64,000 bases of DNA from NCBI GenBank assembly GCA_028571685.1, contig CM053140.1:54442201-54506200 (forward strand). Reading direction: 5' to 3'. The translations under genes were made by a program, and so were the position numbers. Below, piece after piece: positions 32,641-44,664 of this stretch (the stretch's first letter is position 1; every line of letters starts with the position of its first letter). Below the pieces are notes generated by a model. The model ran no database searches, was not told the origin of the DNA, and saw only the letters and a list, made by a program, of their open reading frames with translations. This DNA comes from Heterohyrax brucei (lineage: Eukaryota; Chordata; Mammalia; Hyracoidea; Procaviidae).

Positions 32641-32690
32641 AAGGTTGCTATGAGTTAGAATTAATTAAATACAATGGTTTTGTTTGGCTT

Positions 32691-33794
32691 TATCTTTGTT
32701 AAAGGATTGAGTGAGATGAGAAAGCCAAATCTCTTGCAAATACTTGACTCTGCTTTGTTTCCCCCAGCCCCCTTCTTGTTTTTTCACTTTGAATTTTGTC
32801 ACTGGATTTCGTTTGAACAAAATTATGCACAGTTAAAAAGGTCATGTGAAAACCACTGATCTAGCCTAGTTCATACCTTCTACAGGGAATGTCAAGTAAG
32901 GGAAGTTAACTGTCCAAAGTTCTACACACCACAGTAAAGCTATGATCCCCCAGAGGTTTGGCCATTGTATTACTGCCTTGGTCGGGCAAGTCACCTAACT
33001 TGAACTTCTGTTACAAAAGAAAACAAAGACTAGGTGAAGTTAGCTTGGTGCTTCTAGGGCAGGGACAGCTTTCAGTGGATTTTGGTACTGAAGGGAAGAA
33101 ACCCATGTAGGAAAAGAATGTGTAAGAAGCTGACTGTGAATCCATGAGTCTAATGTCTGTCTTTGATGATAAACCTTCCTGGTGCACGTCTAGGCAGGGC
33201 CTCTGCTGGCACCTCAGACTCTGCGGTTGGCTCTTGCACTCTCCAGGACCAGTGGGAGGTGCTAAATCTGACTGGTCTCAGCCCAGCCTGGAACTCTCAG
33301 GTCAAAAGAAGAAATGGAGTTTTCTCTGGAGAGGAGGGAGCAGCCCACTCCAGACCTGTGGGACCCAACCAAGCAGCCAGGGTTTGCTAGAGCATCTGCC
33401 AGGGGCTCACAGCTGAGTCAGGGCCCAGACCCTGTGATTTCCCATTTCCATGATGCTGGTTTTTTTTTTTCTCTTGGCTATTCTTTCTCAAATGTTTCTC
33501 AAATCTCCTAATAGCCAAACCCTTTTGTTGATTTATGAATATATTTAAAGTAACTTTATAGTTGTAAAAAGAAATACATACTCATTTTTAGATAATTTAG
33601 AAAACAAAAATATAACAATTCTGCCATTCAGTTACCAAAGGACACCTACCTCAAGTCAAGAATGATGCAGCCAACCTTGATGCAGCCAACCACCACCCAG
33701 CTATATGGGACTAGTTTTTTTCTTATACTTGTAAGTACCTATGTTGCTGCACAATCGTATACACAACATTTGTTAAATCTTTTTTCCCTGGGCT
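32691..33794. other. Intergenic, no gene recognised
   Basis: Overlapping open frames at 33144-33511 share one GC-richer stretch but lack any domain or splice support. Unclassified. Confidence 0.4.
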
Positions 33795-33928
33795 TGTCAT
33801 GAGCATTTCTGGCTCAGCCACCCTATAGGACAGAGTAGGACAATTTCCACAGAGCAGCTGGTGGATTCATACTGCTAGTCTTTTGGCTAACAGCCATAGC
33901 TCCTAACCCCTGTACCATCAGGGTTCTT
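33795..33928 (-). repeat. AfroSINE, antisense, diverged
   Basis: gtcatgagcatttctggctc…ccaccctataggacagagta…ggtggattcatactgctagt…ccctgtaccatcagggttc. Confidence 0.75.
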
Positions 33929-34289
33929 TTATCATGAAATGAAAGTGTAGCATGCTTGCTGAATGTTCTGTAACCAGGGAGTGTAGGAAATATATAAATT
34001 ATCTCTGTGTGAACATCATAACAGCCACCATTCTCCCTTTTGTATATATCTTATTCAATCATTTATAAAATGCTTAGATGCCTCTACTTATTTAAATTCT
34101 TGCCTCCAGAGGTAGGATGGTAATAATATCCACCTCAATGGCATTTTATGAGAATGAAATGAAATGGACAAAACACATTCTCTGCCCCAGTGATGCTAAT
34201 GACCTATGACAGAGAAACGATACGGGGAAATAGACAGGCAATGATAAAACCATGTAATTGGTGACATTAAAGAGGGCAGAAATACAATG

Positions 34290-34490
34290 TAGCAGTGGTC
34301 AAGACACAGTGTTCTGCAGACAACTTTTGGACCACATACTCACTGAGACCTGGGCAAGTGACTGTCTCCCTTAGCCTGTGTCCTCTTCTGTCAAATGGGC
34401 TTGGATTCATATGATAATACAGATAAAGGGCTTAGTTGGTGCCTGGACCAACTCAAGTTCTTTGTCAATAGGAGTTGTAACCACCATTCA
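34290..34490 (+). repeat. MIR
   Basis: ctgagacctgggcaagtgac…ttagcctgtgtcctcttctg…caaatgggcttggattcata. A second diverged MIR 3' part lies at 34090-34170. Confidence 0.65.
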
Positions 34491-34517
34491 TCAAATCTTG
34501 GATGCTGACAACTGTAA

Positions 34518-34692
34518 AACAAACCAACCAACCAACCAACCCTCTGCTGTCAAGTAAGATCTGACTCATAGGTACCCCAGAAGTCAAACTAGAACTGCCC
34601 CATAGACTTTCCAAGGAGAGCCTGGCAGATTTGAACTGCTGAACTTTTGGTTAGCTGACAGCACTGAACCCTCTATGCCACCAGGGTTTTGA
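34518..34692 (-). repeat. AfroSINE with (AACC)n tail, antisense
   Basis: aaaccaaccaaccaaccaac (34523-34542), then gctgtcaagtaagatctgac…aactagaactgccccataga…gcactgaaccctctatgcca, then ccagggttt. Confidence 0.85.
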
Positions 34693-35234
34693 CCAACAAT
34701 TTTAGGATGCACCAGTTAAACATATGTCACCCCATTGTCAGGCATACTGATTTCAGATGAGTCAAAATGTGAACACACAGTCTACCTATTATTATTCACA
34801 GAAGGGTCTGGAAACAAGGAGTGGGCTTCTGATCTATCCCAGAGACTCATTCCCATCGCTCTCTGTTTCTATCTGTCCCTTTCTCCACTTCTAGCTCCTA
34901 AAATTTGTCTCTATTTCCCTCTAGGTTCACCACTTTTCTCTGATTCTTCCATTAGGTGGCGCCTGGTCCTTGGATGGCTGCAGTCAGAGCAGGTGCCCTA
35001 GAGGTCAATCTTACTGCGCCCTCCCCCACCCGCATATTCTCTCTGCCACTGGCCCCCTGACTTCCATCCCCTTCCTTTTTCTCAGCTCCTGTGCTGGAGG
35101 CCCCGATTCAGAGCCCAGGTCCTCCCTGGACAGCCCCAGGGCTTGAAGAACAGCCGCAGGGGCCCTTGCAGATCACTGGCCCCACCCCATCCCAAGCTGA
35201 GTTTTCTAACGTTAGCCCCAGTTCCTGCAAACTG
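34693..35234. other. Intergenic, GC-rich stretch, unclassified
   Basis: The part 35030-35215 is C-rich; no coding homology seen. Confidence 0.35.
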
Positions 35235-35362
35235 TGGTAGCTGGAGGGCTTAAGTGTTACAGCTGCTGAACAAAAGGCTGGCAGTTCGAACCCACTAGGT
35301 GTTCCTTTGAAACCCTATGGGGCATTTTTTAACCTGTACCTACAGGGTCACCGGTGGTGGGT
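35235..35362 (+). repeat. AfroSINE, sense
   Basis: gtagctggagggcttaagtg…gaacaaaaggctggcagttc…gaacccactaggtgttcctt…aaccctatggggcatttttt. Confidence 0.75.
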
Positions 35363-36129
35363 TTGGGGATTTTTTGTTGTCGTTTAGCCTCTGTTCTCAC
35401 CTGCAGGCATCACGTCACAGGAAACTCACTACAGACGGTCCTGCTCTGGAGGAAGTCTGTGTAGCGGACTCTGGAGGTAAGTCCAGCTGGGACCCATTTC
35501 TGACCAATACATTCAGAATCTAGTTATGTTCTAAGCCAGTTTCAGCTGGATTTGCTGATCCACATGTATCAAACAGCTCAGGCTAATACCCTCAGTGCCT
35601 CATGGGAAGTGCCTTCATCTTCATCTCATCCTCCAGAGCTGACCTAAAGCAGTGGTGAGAGCTGGGGCCCAGGCTCCAGTTGAATAAGACTGGACCCTTC
35701 ACAGCCTCTGGTTCTTTATCCTGTAACAAAGTGTGTGTCATTGTTCCGTGACCACTAGTGAAAATGGACATGAGAAAATCGTATTGTGACCTATCCTGTG
35801 CTTCCTTTCACAGCTGCTCCTGCTAAGCCAGGACTCGTCCATCCTGGACTTGCCTTTAAACTTTTGACAATTTCCACATCTCTTACTTAAGTCAGTCCTT
35901 TTGGTGAAGAGGGGGACAGAGGAATCATGTGGCCAAGTGGCAGGAGCTCTGCCTTGTTGTGTGACCTTGAGCAAATCTTTGCACCTCTCTGGGCCTCTGC
36001 ATCCCCCTTTCTGAAAGTCAAAGGTTGGATCAGCGTGTCTGAGGATGCTTGTGGATTTTCTTGGTTCACTTCTTCCCAGAGGAAATACTACAAAACAGCC
36101 TCAGTCAGGCAGATGGGGGCCTGTGTGGT

Positions 36130-36352
36130 TCTTCATACTTGTTTCCAGTTGCGATGGAGTTACCTTTGACTCATGATAATCTCATGTGCGTCTGAGTAGA
36201 ACCCTGTTCCATTGGGTTTTCAATGGCTGCTCTTTGAAAACAAACCACCAGGCTTTCTGAGTGCCTCTGAGGAGCCTCTGGTTGGACTTGAACCTCTGAC
36301 TTTATAGTTAACAGTTGAGCACGTTAACCACTTGCACCACCCAGGGATTCTT
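36130..36352 (-). repeat. AfroSINE, long variant, antisense
   Basis: gtttccagttgcgatggagt…ctcatgataatctcatgtgc…gttggacttgaacctctgac…gagcacgttaaccacttgca, then ccacccagggattc. 35363-36129 shows only a possible MIR (35930-36030). Confidence 0.82.
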
Positions 36353-36514
36353 CACACCTCGTGCTCTTTGCTGTCCATCTTCTCATGTGTCCCAGCAGCC
36401 AGTAATAAAACAGGGGAACAGAGGCTTGGCAGCAATACATGATATATGCCAAGGACTGCAGGACAGAGCTGGCCTCCCCACCAAGGACCTGTGATAAAAC
36501 ACCAGCTGTCATTT

Positions 36515-36900
36515 CTCAAGTGCCTTCTGCTCACTGTGTGCCAGCTACTTTCTGTGTGATTATCTCCTCAACCTCGGTGGGTGGTTACTATTATTATTCC
36601 CTTTTATGAATGAGGAAACTGAGGCTCAGAGTGGTGAAGTAATTTGTTCAAGGTAAATGCAGAAGCAAACAACAAAGCTGGGCTTCAAAGCCACATTTAA
36701 TGGCTCAGAGGCTGTGTTTCCCATCATACAACTCTCCCTCTTGGTATAAACTGGAGCACAAGAGTAGGAACAGGATGAGGAAAGCTAGGATTTCAAAGAC
36801 CTGAGTTGTTGAATGAACACTTGTTCTGTGTAAATCATTTGCCTCTCTGAGCCTCAGTTTCCTTATCTGTAAAATGGGGCACAAGTATATGAGAACTCCT
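36515..36900. repeat. Two MIRs in opposite orientation
   Basis: 36515-36690 is antisense (gtgccagctactttctgtgt…gaatgaggaaactgaggctc). 36810-36895 is sense (ctctctgagcctcagtttcc…tctgtaaaatggggc). Confidence 0.78.
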
Positions 36901-37589
36901 TTTGTACTGCAAAGAGTTGTCTTAATGTAAGAGATTGTTCTCTTAAATCCAGAGCAGGAGCCAAGACAGGGAGTGGGTAGGCTGAACAGAGTGGGCTCAG
37001 TGTCCCAGAGCAGCTGCTTCCACCTGTAGTGTACATGAAGTCCCCAGGAAAGGAGGAGACAGAGCAGAGGAAAAGGCAAAGCCCTGGGTCCTTATCTAGA
37101 ACTTTCCCTTCGCTCCAGGGCCTTCCAGGGGAAGAGCAAATTCTGGACTGTCACCACTGAGTTCCAAGCATTCCGGAGGGCCCAGTGCGGGAGAAAGTCT
37201 GTCACCACTTGGCCCAACACCAGCCAGAGAGAGGCTGAATAGGCTGGCTGCATCCCACCCCCACCCCAATCATCCTCTGTCCTGGCCTCATTGTATAGGC
37301 CTCCACTCCAGTCCCAGCCCCAACAGCTCGGTCCTACCAGGAGGAACAGCCTGCTCCATCAGTGAGGGCCAGTTGCCTGTAGCTTTGGACAGCAATTACA
37401 ATTGCAGCCAGAAGGCCCAGGCTCTTGTTCTGGTTTTGCCCTTGAGTCCCTTCCTCTCTTTGGGCCTTGATGTCTCCACCGTGAGATAAGGAACAGCAAT
37501 AGTCTGAGGCACTGACATATTGTAGTTCTGGTGCTCACAGTCTCGTCTTGAGTTATACAATGGCTACCTGCCACGTGTGTCATAGGAGT

Positions 37590-37776
37590 TATCATGCAAG
37601 GGTTAAGCCCCTGGCTGCTAGCCAAGAGACTAGCCATATGAACCCACCCAGTGGTTCCATGGGAGAAAAGACCTATGATCTGCTGCCATGAAGATTATAG
37701 CCTAGGAAACATTTCACATGGGGTCTCTATGAGTTAGAATCAACTTGATGACACCTAACAACAACAACAACAACAC
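37590..37776 (+). repeat. AfroSINE with RTE-type (CAA)n tail
   Basis: caagggttaagcccctggct…ctatgatctgctgccatgaa…ggggtctctatgagttagaa…gatgacacctaacaacaaca. The tail is the same as that of the RTE at 43960-43990. 36901-37589 shows only MIR-like scraps. Confidence 0.88.
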
Positions 37777-38369
37777 TCCTGTCACAAAATATGACTTCAT
37801 CTAACTGATTTCTTCTTCCCTGGTTGCTGGAGAAACAGCTTAGCCTATGCATCCCGGTCCTGTTGGTGGTCATCAGTACTGCAGCTCAGAGGTCTCACGC
37901 TCAAGTAATCTTTATCATTTTGTATTTCTGATTCTCCCTGAATTCCAGTTCTTTCTTTCTCTCTATTAAACTGAGCTACTTGAGGACAAGAAACAGGACC
38001 TATTATGTCTGTGCTCCCCTCAGAGCTGTCACAGAGTTTAGCATGGAGCAGAGCCTCAAACCTGTTTATTGAGCATGCTGTTGGGTCACCCTTGAGGCCC
38101 TTGATGAGCACTCATTCTGCTGCAAAGAGTTCTGGCTGCACAGGGAGGAGCCCAGGCTTTTGCTCCAGACTGTTCTCCACTCCATCATTTAAGGCAAAGG
38201 CCTTGGCTTCCGTGGTTTTCAAAACATACTCTGTGGAGGTCAAGCATTCAGTGAATGTTTGGTGGTCAGGAGAGGCCAAGGGTATGGGCTGGTGTTCCAG
38301 CCCCCACTGTACCACCCAGGGCTGCTCCTTTCTTAGCTCTTCTACATGAGGTTTCTGTTTTGTTTTTAC

Positions 38370-39370
38370 AGCTTTACTGAGGTATAATTCATATGTAGCC
38401 AATGGACATATTTATATAGAATTTGATAAGTTTTGAAATATGTATTGGCACAAATGGTGAACATGCCCACTGCTAACCAAAAGGTTGGTGGTTCAGGTCT
38501 ATTCAGAGGTGCTGCAGAAGAAAGACTTGGTGATCTGCTTCTGAAAAATCAGCCACTGAAAACCCAGTTATCCTGTGAAATGCATGGGGTCATCAGGAGT
38601 CAGAATCAACTTGATGGCAATCGATAGGCACTTGAAACCATCACCGCAATCAAGATAATGAACATAACTATCTCCCCCTAAAAGTTTCCTTGTACTCCTT
38701 TTTAATTCTTTTGTACCCTTCCTCAGTCCCCCTGGAACCACTGATCTTCTTTCTGTCTTTATAGATCAGTTTGCATTATCTTGAATTTTATGTAAACAAA
38801 ATTATACAATATGCACTTTCTGTGTCTGGCTTCTTTCACTTGGCATAATTATTTTGAGATTCGTCTCTGCTGCCACACAAGGGCAGATTCTCCAATAGGC
38901 AAGATAAGCATGGTGCTAACCTTGCTTATCAGAGCATCTGTAGTGGACAATTTCACATTTTTTCACCACATCAAATATCCTGCTTCAAGGTATGGCTGGC
39001 GTATCTCTCTGTCCAAACCTCTCATCCCCTTCCTACAGAATCACAGCCTCTTTTCAGATTGACAGTCCCTGACGACCCAGAAAGCAGGGTAAGCACAGGT
39101 TTACTCATGCGTAGTTACTGATATGCAGTGAACAATTTTGAATGGCTTTCAGGTGCTTACCTGGCCTTTTGGATAATCTGCCCCTTTTGTCACATGTGTC
39201 AATAGTTTGTTCTTTGTTTATGCTGAGTGGTATTCCATTTCTGGATCTGGCGTAGTTTGTTCATTGACCTGCTGATGACATTACAAGTTGTTTCGAGATT
39301 TTAGCTATTATACAGATAAAGCTGTCATGAACATCCATTTGCACAAGATTTTATCTGAGGGAGAATTACA
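38370..39370 (-). mobile_element. Old L1 3' end, antisense, interrupted by a SINE and unique DNA
   Basis: Pieces 38370-38445 (gctttactgaggtataattc), 38640-38875 (aaaccatcaccgcaatcaag…cttctttcacttggcataat) and 39165-39360 (tatgctgagtggtattccat…gtttcgagattttagctatt). A sense AfroSINE sits at 38446-38637 (ctgctaaccaaaaggttggt…gagtcagaatcaacttgatg). 38876-39164 is unassigned. Confidence 0.78.
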
Positions 39371-39514
39371 CTGCCTAAAAAAATAAAATAACATAAAAGC
39401 TGGACAAGATACTTCCTGAATCTCAGGACTTGAAGGCCCTGGAATCACTGGCCAATCAGGGGAGTTGGGAACTGATGCCAAGCACCTAATCAGACTCACT
39501 CATTTCATCACAGC

Positions 39515-40020
39515 CTGTCTAGGAAACAGGTACCAGTGTTAATTCCATTGTACAGATGAAATAGCTGAGGCACAGAGAAGTGAATGCAGCTGCCCAATGA
39601 GGTAACAGGCTGTGGTAGAGCCATGACTCAGACCCAAGTCTGACTGCCTCTGAGCCCAGGCTCAAAACCATCACACACTGGCAGAGATCCACCCTGGTGC
39701 CTTGGTTTAGCCTGACTCACTGTGTGGTTGGGGTTAATATTTGAGTTGGCTCACATCACACAGGGCCCACAGGAGACACCCAGCTGTGGCTGGGAGGCCT
39801 GTTTGGGTTGCGGGGGAGAAAGCAGCAGGAAAGAAGTCAGTCATATAACGGGGAGCCCCTGATCACTCGTCAGGCAGAGGCAGAAAGGGAAGAGCTCTCT
39901 TATTATACAGAGGGCTCTGAAACAGGCAGGCGCCTTTCACATATGTTCTTTCCAGTAACCCAGTGGGGCAGGAATTATCATCTCTATTTCACCGATGAGA
40001 AAACAGGCTTAGGAGGTTTT
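39515..40020 (-). repeat. MIR copies, antisense
   Basis: 39515-39690: tccattgtacagatgaaata…gctgaggcacagagaagtga…ccaagtctgactgcctctga. 39930-40020: cacatatgttctttccagta…gaattatcatctctatttca…gatgagaaaacaggct. Confidence 0.72.
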
Positions 40021-40569
40021 ATCAGGATGCTGTCAGCTTCAAATAACAGAAAAGACTGCAAAGAGTGGCTGAAATGATAAAGACATTTATTACCTAAAAA
40101 AAAAAAAAATCCGAAGTTCTAGGTTTGGAAAGTTTCGGGTTGTTAATCCGGAAGCTCCATGGAGCCTTCCAGAACCTGCTTCTCTCTTTCTTCGTGGGCC
40201 CCATTGTTTATGCCTCAGCTATTCTTTGCATCACAGTCCCAGGATGGCTACAGAGGTTTCAGGGACCACAGCCCAACAGCATCAGGGGTTGGCTAGCAAA
40301 GAAGCGGGGAGTGACTTGCCCAAGGTAGTTTCACAGACGGAGGTGAGCCCTGTGACACATGGAGGTCCCTGTTATTCCCCCAGCATCATTATTATCCTTC
40401 TTCCACAGATGAGAAAATCATGGCCCTTTTGTGGAGACCAGGGGCCGCCTTAGTTAGTCCTATTGCTCTACCAGGAGTCTAAGCTGTGATATAGATAGTT
40501 TCCATATATGGAGTACTTTCTGTGCCAACTGCATATGATTGCATCACCTGGAAGGTAAGACGCTGTTAA

Positions 40570-40760
40570 AAACTCAGTGCTGTCGAGTCGATTCCGACTC
40601 ATAGTGACCCTGTAGGTCAGAGTAGAATTGCCCCATAGAGTTTCCAAGGAGCGAAGATGCTGTTATTATCCCAATTTTACAAAATGGGACAGAGTCGCAG
40701 AGAATGTGAAGCTTGCCTGAGAACACACAGCCAGATGATATCTGAACCCTCCCTAGTAGT
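40570..40760 (-). repeat. AfroSINE fragment followed by MIR, both antisense
   Basis: 40570-40652: ctcagtgctgtcgagtcgat…agtgaccctgtaggtcagag…ccatagagtttccaagga. 40655-40750: gctgttattatcccaatttt…cctgagaacacacagccaga. The intact gtcgagtcgattccgactc suggests a young SINE. Confidence 0.8.
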
Positions 40761-42289
40761 CCAGGGCCCCACCACCCGATGAAGTTGAGGTTACACCACG
40801 GAGGAGGCCCAGTGAGTAAGTCACGGGGTGGGTAGGGCAGCCCCCGACGCCTGATGGGGAGAGCTGAGCAGCGGCAGGTGAAGGCAGGCAGCATGGAAGG
40901 CCCAGTGGCCAGGAACGGGGCTGGGGCCAGGCCAGCTGGCAGGCCAAGTTGAGCCTGCAATGTGAGCCTGGGAGCCACCAGTGCCCACCCACTGCATGCC
41001 TCTCAGATTCCAGGTCTCCTGCCCAGCCCCCTCCAGGAGCAGGCTCTGCAGATTTGGGTTTATGGGCAATAAGTGCTAGCTCATAGGCAGCTCAGCAAAC
41101 CACAGACACTTCCAGCCCAGGGGAGCCTCCAGGATTTGTTGGTCCAATGCCCCCATTTTACGGATGGGGAAATGATGCCAATCATGCATAAAGAAAGAGC
41201 TTTGTGTTTGTTTTCGTTTGTTTTGTTGACTTCCTCATCCTCATTGCCTAGAACAGTGTTACAAAGTAGGCACTCACTAGGTATTTGTAGAATGAAACGC
41301 AGACTCAGTGACAAAACGTAATTGTCCCATGGTGCTTAGCAGTGCACAGCAGGCAAACATTCGGGTAACCAAAAGCTGGCTGTCAGAGCAGGGCCTCGTC
41401 CTCTCGAACCCTTCATTTCACAAGCAGGAAGACCAGGAGTTACAGGAAAGTAGCTTGCCTGCAGGCAAGAACATACCTCTCTGAGAAAGTCAGGGCTGTC
41501 ATGGACACACAGCGTTTAATATTGTCCCAACAACACATGAAGACGCAGGAGCACACACAAACAGCCTTCTCTGTACTTGCAAACAGGCTTAAGCACAAAC
41601 AGTGGGGAGAGAGTTACTGCCAGAATGCTTGTGCAAACCAGGGGCAGAAACTCATACCTCCCAAGGGGCCAGAAACAAGAGCCAGAAGTCTTAAAAATGA
41701 GATTATCAGCTATCGTTCCCCTCTGTGCATCTCCCGTCTACTTCCCTTTCTGCCTTGTAGCGTTCTCAGGGCTTCTGGCTGCTTCACACTTAGCTTTATG
41801 GGACTCCTCAGTTGAAGACAACCACAGAGACGGGGTGTGTAGGTCTGGGTGACAAATTGTCAAGAGAAGGAAACTGATTAGCCAGGTAGTGTTGGGAGCC
41901 AGCCCTGGTCAAGGGACCACCACCTACTATCCAAGGATTTGGGAGCAACCTCTGGGAGCAGAGAGGTGGCTGCTCAGAGAAGTAGGTGGCTCCTCTTAGT
42001 TCAAGAATGTAGTCTAACACCTCCTCAACCCTATCTTCCCAGACTGAAAGTCTTGAATATCTTTCACTGTCTCCTGTGATGGAGCTCTCACTACTCCACA
42101 AGCAGAATATCATCTATTGTCTCATTATTCATAATTATTTGAGGGCTCTTAAGTCATCCTTTTTTCTTCTGACCTAGCCATTGCTCATGTCTGTAGGTAG
42201 TTAAACAAGATTAAGTCAATGAGGCATAACTGTTCTTTGACCTACATTTTTTTCTCTTTTTGGTTGCTAGAAGCAATTTTTAAAACTTC
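40761..42289. other. Intergenic, no gene recognised
   Basis: Several overlapping frames of 60-134 aa lie in GC-rich DNA at 40570-41070; none has a recognisable domain. A possible antisense MIR relic is at 41135-41290. Confidence 0.4.
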
Positions 42290-43995
42290 TAAACAGGAAC
42301 TACAACAGAATATTGACAGGGAACTTCCATAAATTCCAGCCAGATTCAGAGGAGGATGTGGAACCACGGATATCATTGCTGATGTCAGATGGATCTTGGC
42401 TGAAAGCAGAGAATACCAAAAAGATGTTATCTATGCTTCGTTGACTATGCAAAGAAATTCGACTGTGTGAATCATAACAAATTACGGGTAACATTGTGGA
42501 GAATGGGAATTCCAGAACAGTTAATTGTCCTCATGGAAATCTGTACATGGATGAAGAGGCAGCCGTTCAAATGGAACAAAACATCACTGCATGATTTAAA
42601 GTCAGGTTGTATCTTTCACAATACCCATTCAATTTGTGTTTTAGTCAGCTAGTGCTGCTCTAACACAAATACTACAAGTGGATGGCTTTAAAAAGAGAAC
42701 TTTTATTTGTCACGGTCCAGTAAACTAGAAGACCAAATTCAGGATTTCAGCTCCAGGGTAAGGCTTTCTCTGCTGGCACTGGAGGACAGTCCTTACTGTC
42801 AATCTTTCTCTAGACTGGAAGCTTCAGAGGTGCAGGGACCCCAGTCCTCTACAAAGGATGTGTTCCTAGCACTGTTTTCTTGGTGGTATGAGGTCCCCAC
42901 ATGTCTCTGCTTCTCTCCTTGATATCTCAAGAGACTACCTCAAGGGACAAAATAAACTTACACATAGAATCTTGCTCTACCAACACAACTGCCCCCCGTC
43001 CACCCTCCTTAACATCATAGAGGCAGGAATTCCAACATCGAGAAACAGAACACAGTACCAGGAATTATGGCCCAGCCAAACTGCTACAGACTTTCTTAGT
43101 GAACACAATTCAATCCATGACAATTTGTGTGCCAAACAAATAATCCAAGAAGCTGAAGGAGAGTGGAACATCAGAATTGGAGGAAGACTCATCAACAACC
43201 TGTGTTATACAGATGACAAAATCTTCCTTGTTGAAAGTGAAGAGGACTTGAAATGCTTACTAATGAAGACCGAAGACCCCGGCCTTCAGTATGGTTTACA
43301 CCTCAAAATCAAGAAAACAGAAACCCTCACAACTGGATCAATAAGCATCATGGTTAACAGAGAAAAGATTGAGGTTGTCAAGGGTTTCATTTTACCTGGA
43401 TCCATAATTAACACCCATGGAAGCAGCAGTCAAGAGATCAAAAGACACATTGCGTTGAGAAAATATGCTGCAAAAGAACTCTTTAAAGTATTGGAAAACA
43501 AAGATGTCACCTTGAAGACTAAGGTGCACCTGGCCCACGCTGTGTTTTTTTTTTTTCTACTTGCATGGCTTTGGCCTATGCGCTTGAAAGCTGGACAATG
43601 AATAAGGAAGACAGAAGAAGCATTGGTGCTTCTGAATTGTGGTGCTGGAGAGGAATATTGAATATACCATGGACTGTGAAAAGAATGAACAGATCTGTCT
43701 TGGGAGAAGTGCAACCAGAGGAAGGATGGTGAGACTATGTCTTACGTAGTTTAGACGTGTTGTCAACAGGGATTGGTCTCTGGAGAAGAACATCGTGCTT
43801 GGTCAAGTAGAGGGTCAGCCAAAAAGAGGGAGGCCCTCAACAAGACAGATCGACATAGTGGCTACAACAGTGGTTTCAAGCATAGCAATAATCGTGGGCA
43901 TGGCACAGGACTGGGCTGTGTTTCATTCTTTCCTACACACAGGGTTGCTGTGAGTCAGAACTCGGTGGCACCTAACAACAACAACAAACAGGAAC
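42290..43995 (+). mobile_element. RTE (BovB-like) LINE, sense, split by a solo LTR
   Basis: The longest RTE copy. The 5' part 42290-42636 covers the reverse-transcriptase region upstream of the palm (DYAKKFDCVNHNKL-like in shifted frames). The 3' part from 43128 encodes RIGGRLINNLCYTDDKIFLV (palm box YTDD), VNREKIEVVKGFILPGSIIN and KRHIALRKYAAKELFKVLEN, then is broken by a poly-T insertion (43543-43557). It ends with cctaacaacaacaacaaac. Inactive. Confidence 0.9.
42637..43122 (-). mobile_element. MaLR-like solo LTR (486 bp) nested in RTE, 5-bp target duplication
   Basis: Starts TGttttagtcagctagtgct and ends cacaattcaatccatgaCA. Flanked by ATTTG at 42632-42636 and 43123-43127. TG…CA ends and a 5-bp duplication are the signature of LTR-element integration. 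Non-coding; the antisense poly(A) signal region lies near its left side. Family name uncertain. Confidence 0.85.
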
Positions 43996-44591
43996 CTATC
44001 AACAGAAAATGTCATCTACGACAATTAGTTTGAGATTGCTGAATGCTGTCTCATAACAGGTGGTGGAAACTACCATGGCCAATAGAAACTGCTCATCAGC
44101 ACCTTCTTCAAGGGGGCCCAGGGCCCTTGCCTTACCAGCTCCGCCTGAATTACACCTCTACTTTGTAAAGTCCAAGCTCACAAACAGGAGGCTCTGGTTG
44201 GTTCTTCCAGTCACCAGTGTGTCAAAGCTGCCCCTGCTGGCCTGAGCATTCCCTCCAGCACCCCCACTGGTTGCCACCCAACCTGTACAATGTCTACCTG
44301 TGGATCAGAGGCCTGCCCAGACTTTGGCTGTTGCAAACATTTTCTCTGCTTCCCTGATTTTTCTCTGAGCCTGGGCCGTTTCTCCGTCCTCCAGCCCCCA
44401 CCCAAGTTCTATGTTCATTGTTTACTGAGGTGTATTTTTCTCCTTCCTTAGGCCTCCCCCATTCCTGCTGGTTATATATGTTTGACATTGCTCTTTACAA
44501 GCGATGTCTGCACATACGACTTTGGCCAAGTCCCTTCCCTCTCTGAGCCTCAGTTTCTCTATATGCGTATTGGGCATATGATTGCCCATTT
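43996..44591. other. Intergenic, nothing recognised
   Basis: No element or gene supported; a short MIR-like stretch (ctctctgagcctcagtttct) occurs at 44538-44560. Confidence 0.4.
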
Positions 44592-44650
44592 GGAAACCCT
44601 GGTGGTGAAGCAGTTAAGAGCTATGGCTGCCCAGAGATGCCACTGTCCTC
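44592..44650 (+). repeat. AfroSINE 5' fragment
   Basis: ggaaaccctggtggtgaagc…agttaagagctatggctgcc, truncated at an L1 junction. Confidence 0.75.
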
Positions 44651-44664
44651 TTACGAACAGCTGA

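Noticed and set aside
40574-41069. Overlapping minus-strand frames of 79-134 aa
   Set aside because: GC-rich intergenic DNA including SINE and MIR; the three frames compete and none has a motif.
43557-43793. Frames antisense to the RTE copy at 42290
   Set aside because: Shadows of the decayed reverse-transcriptase coding strand.
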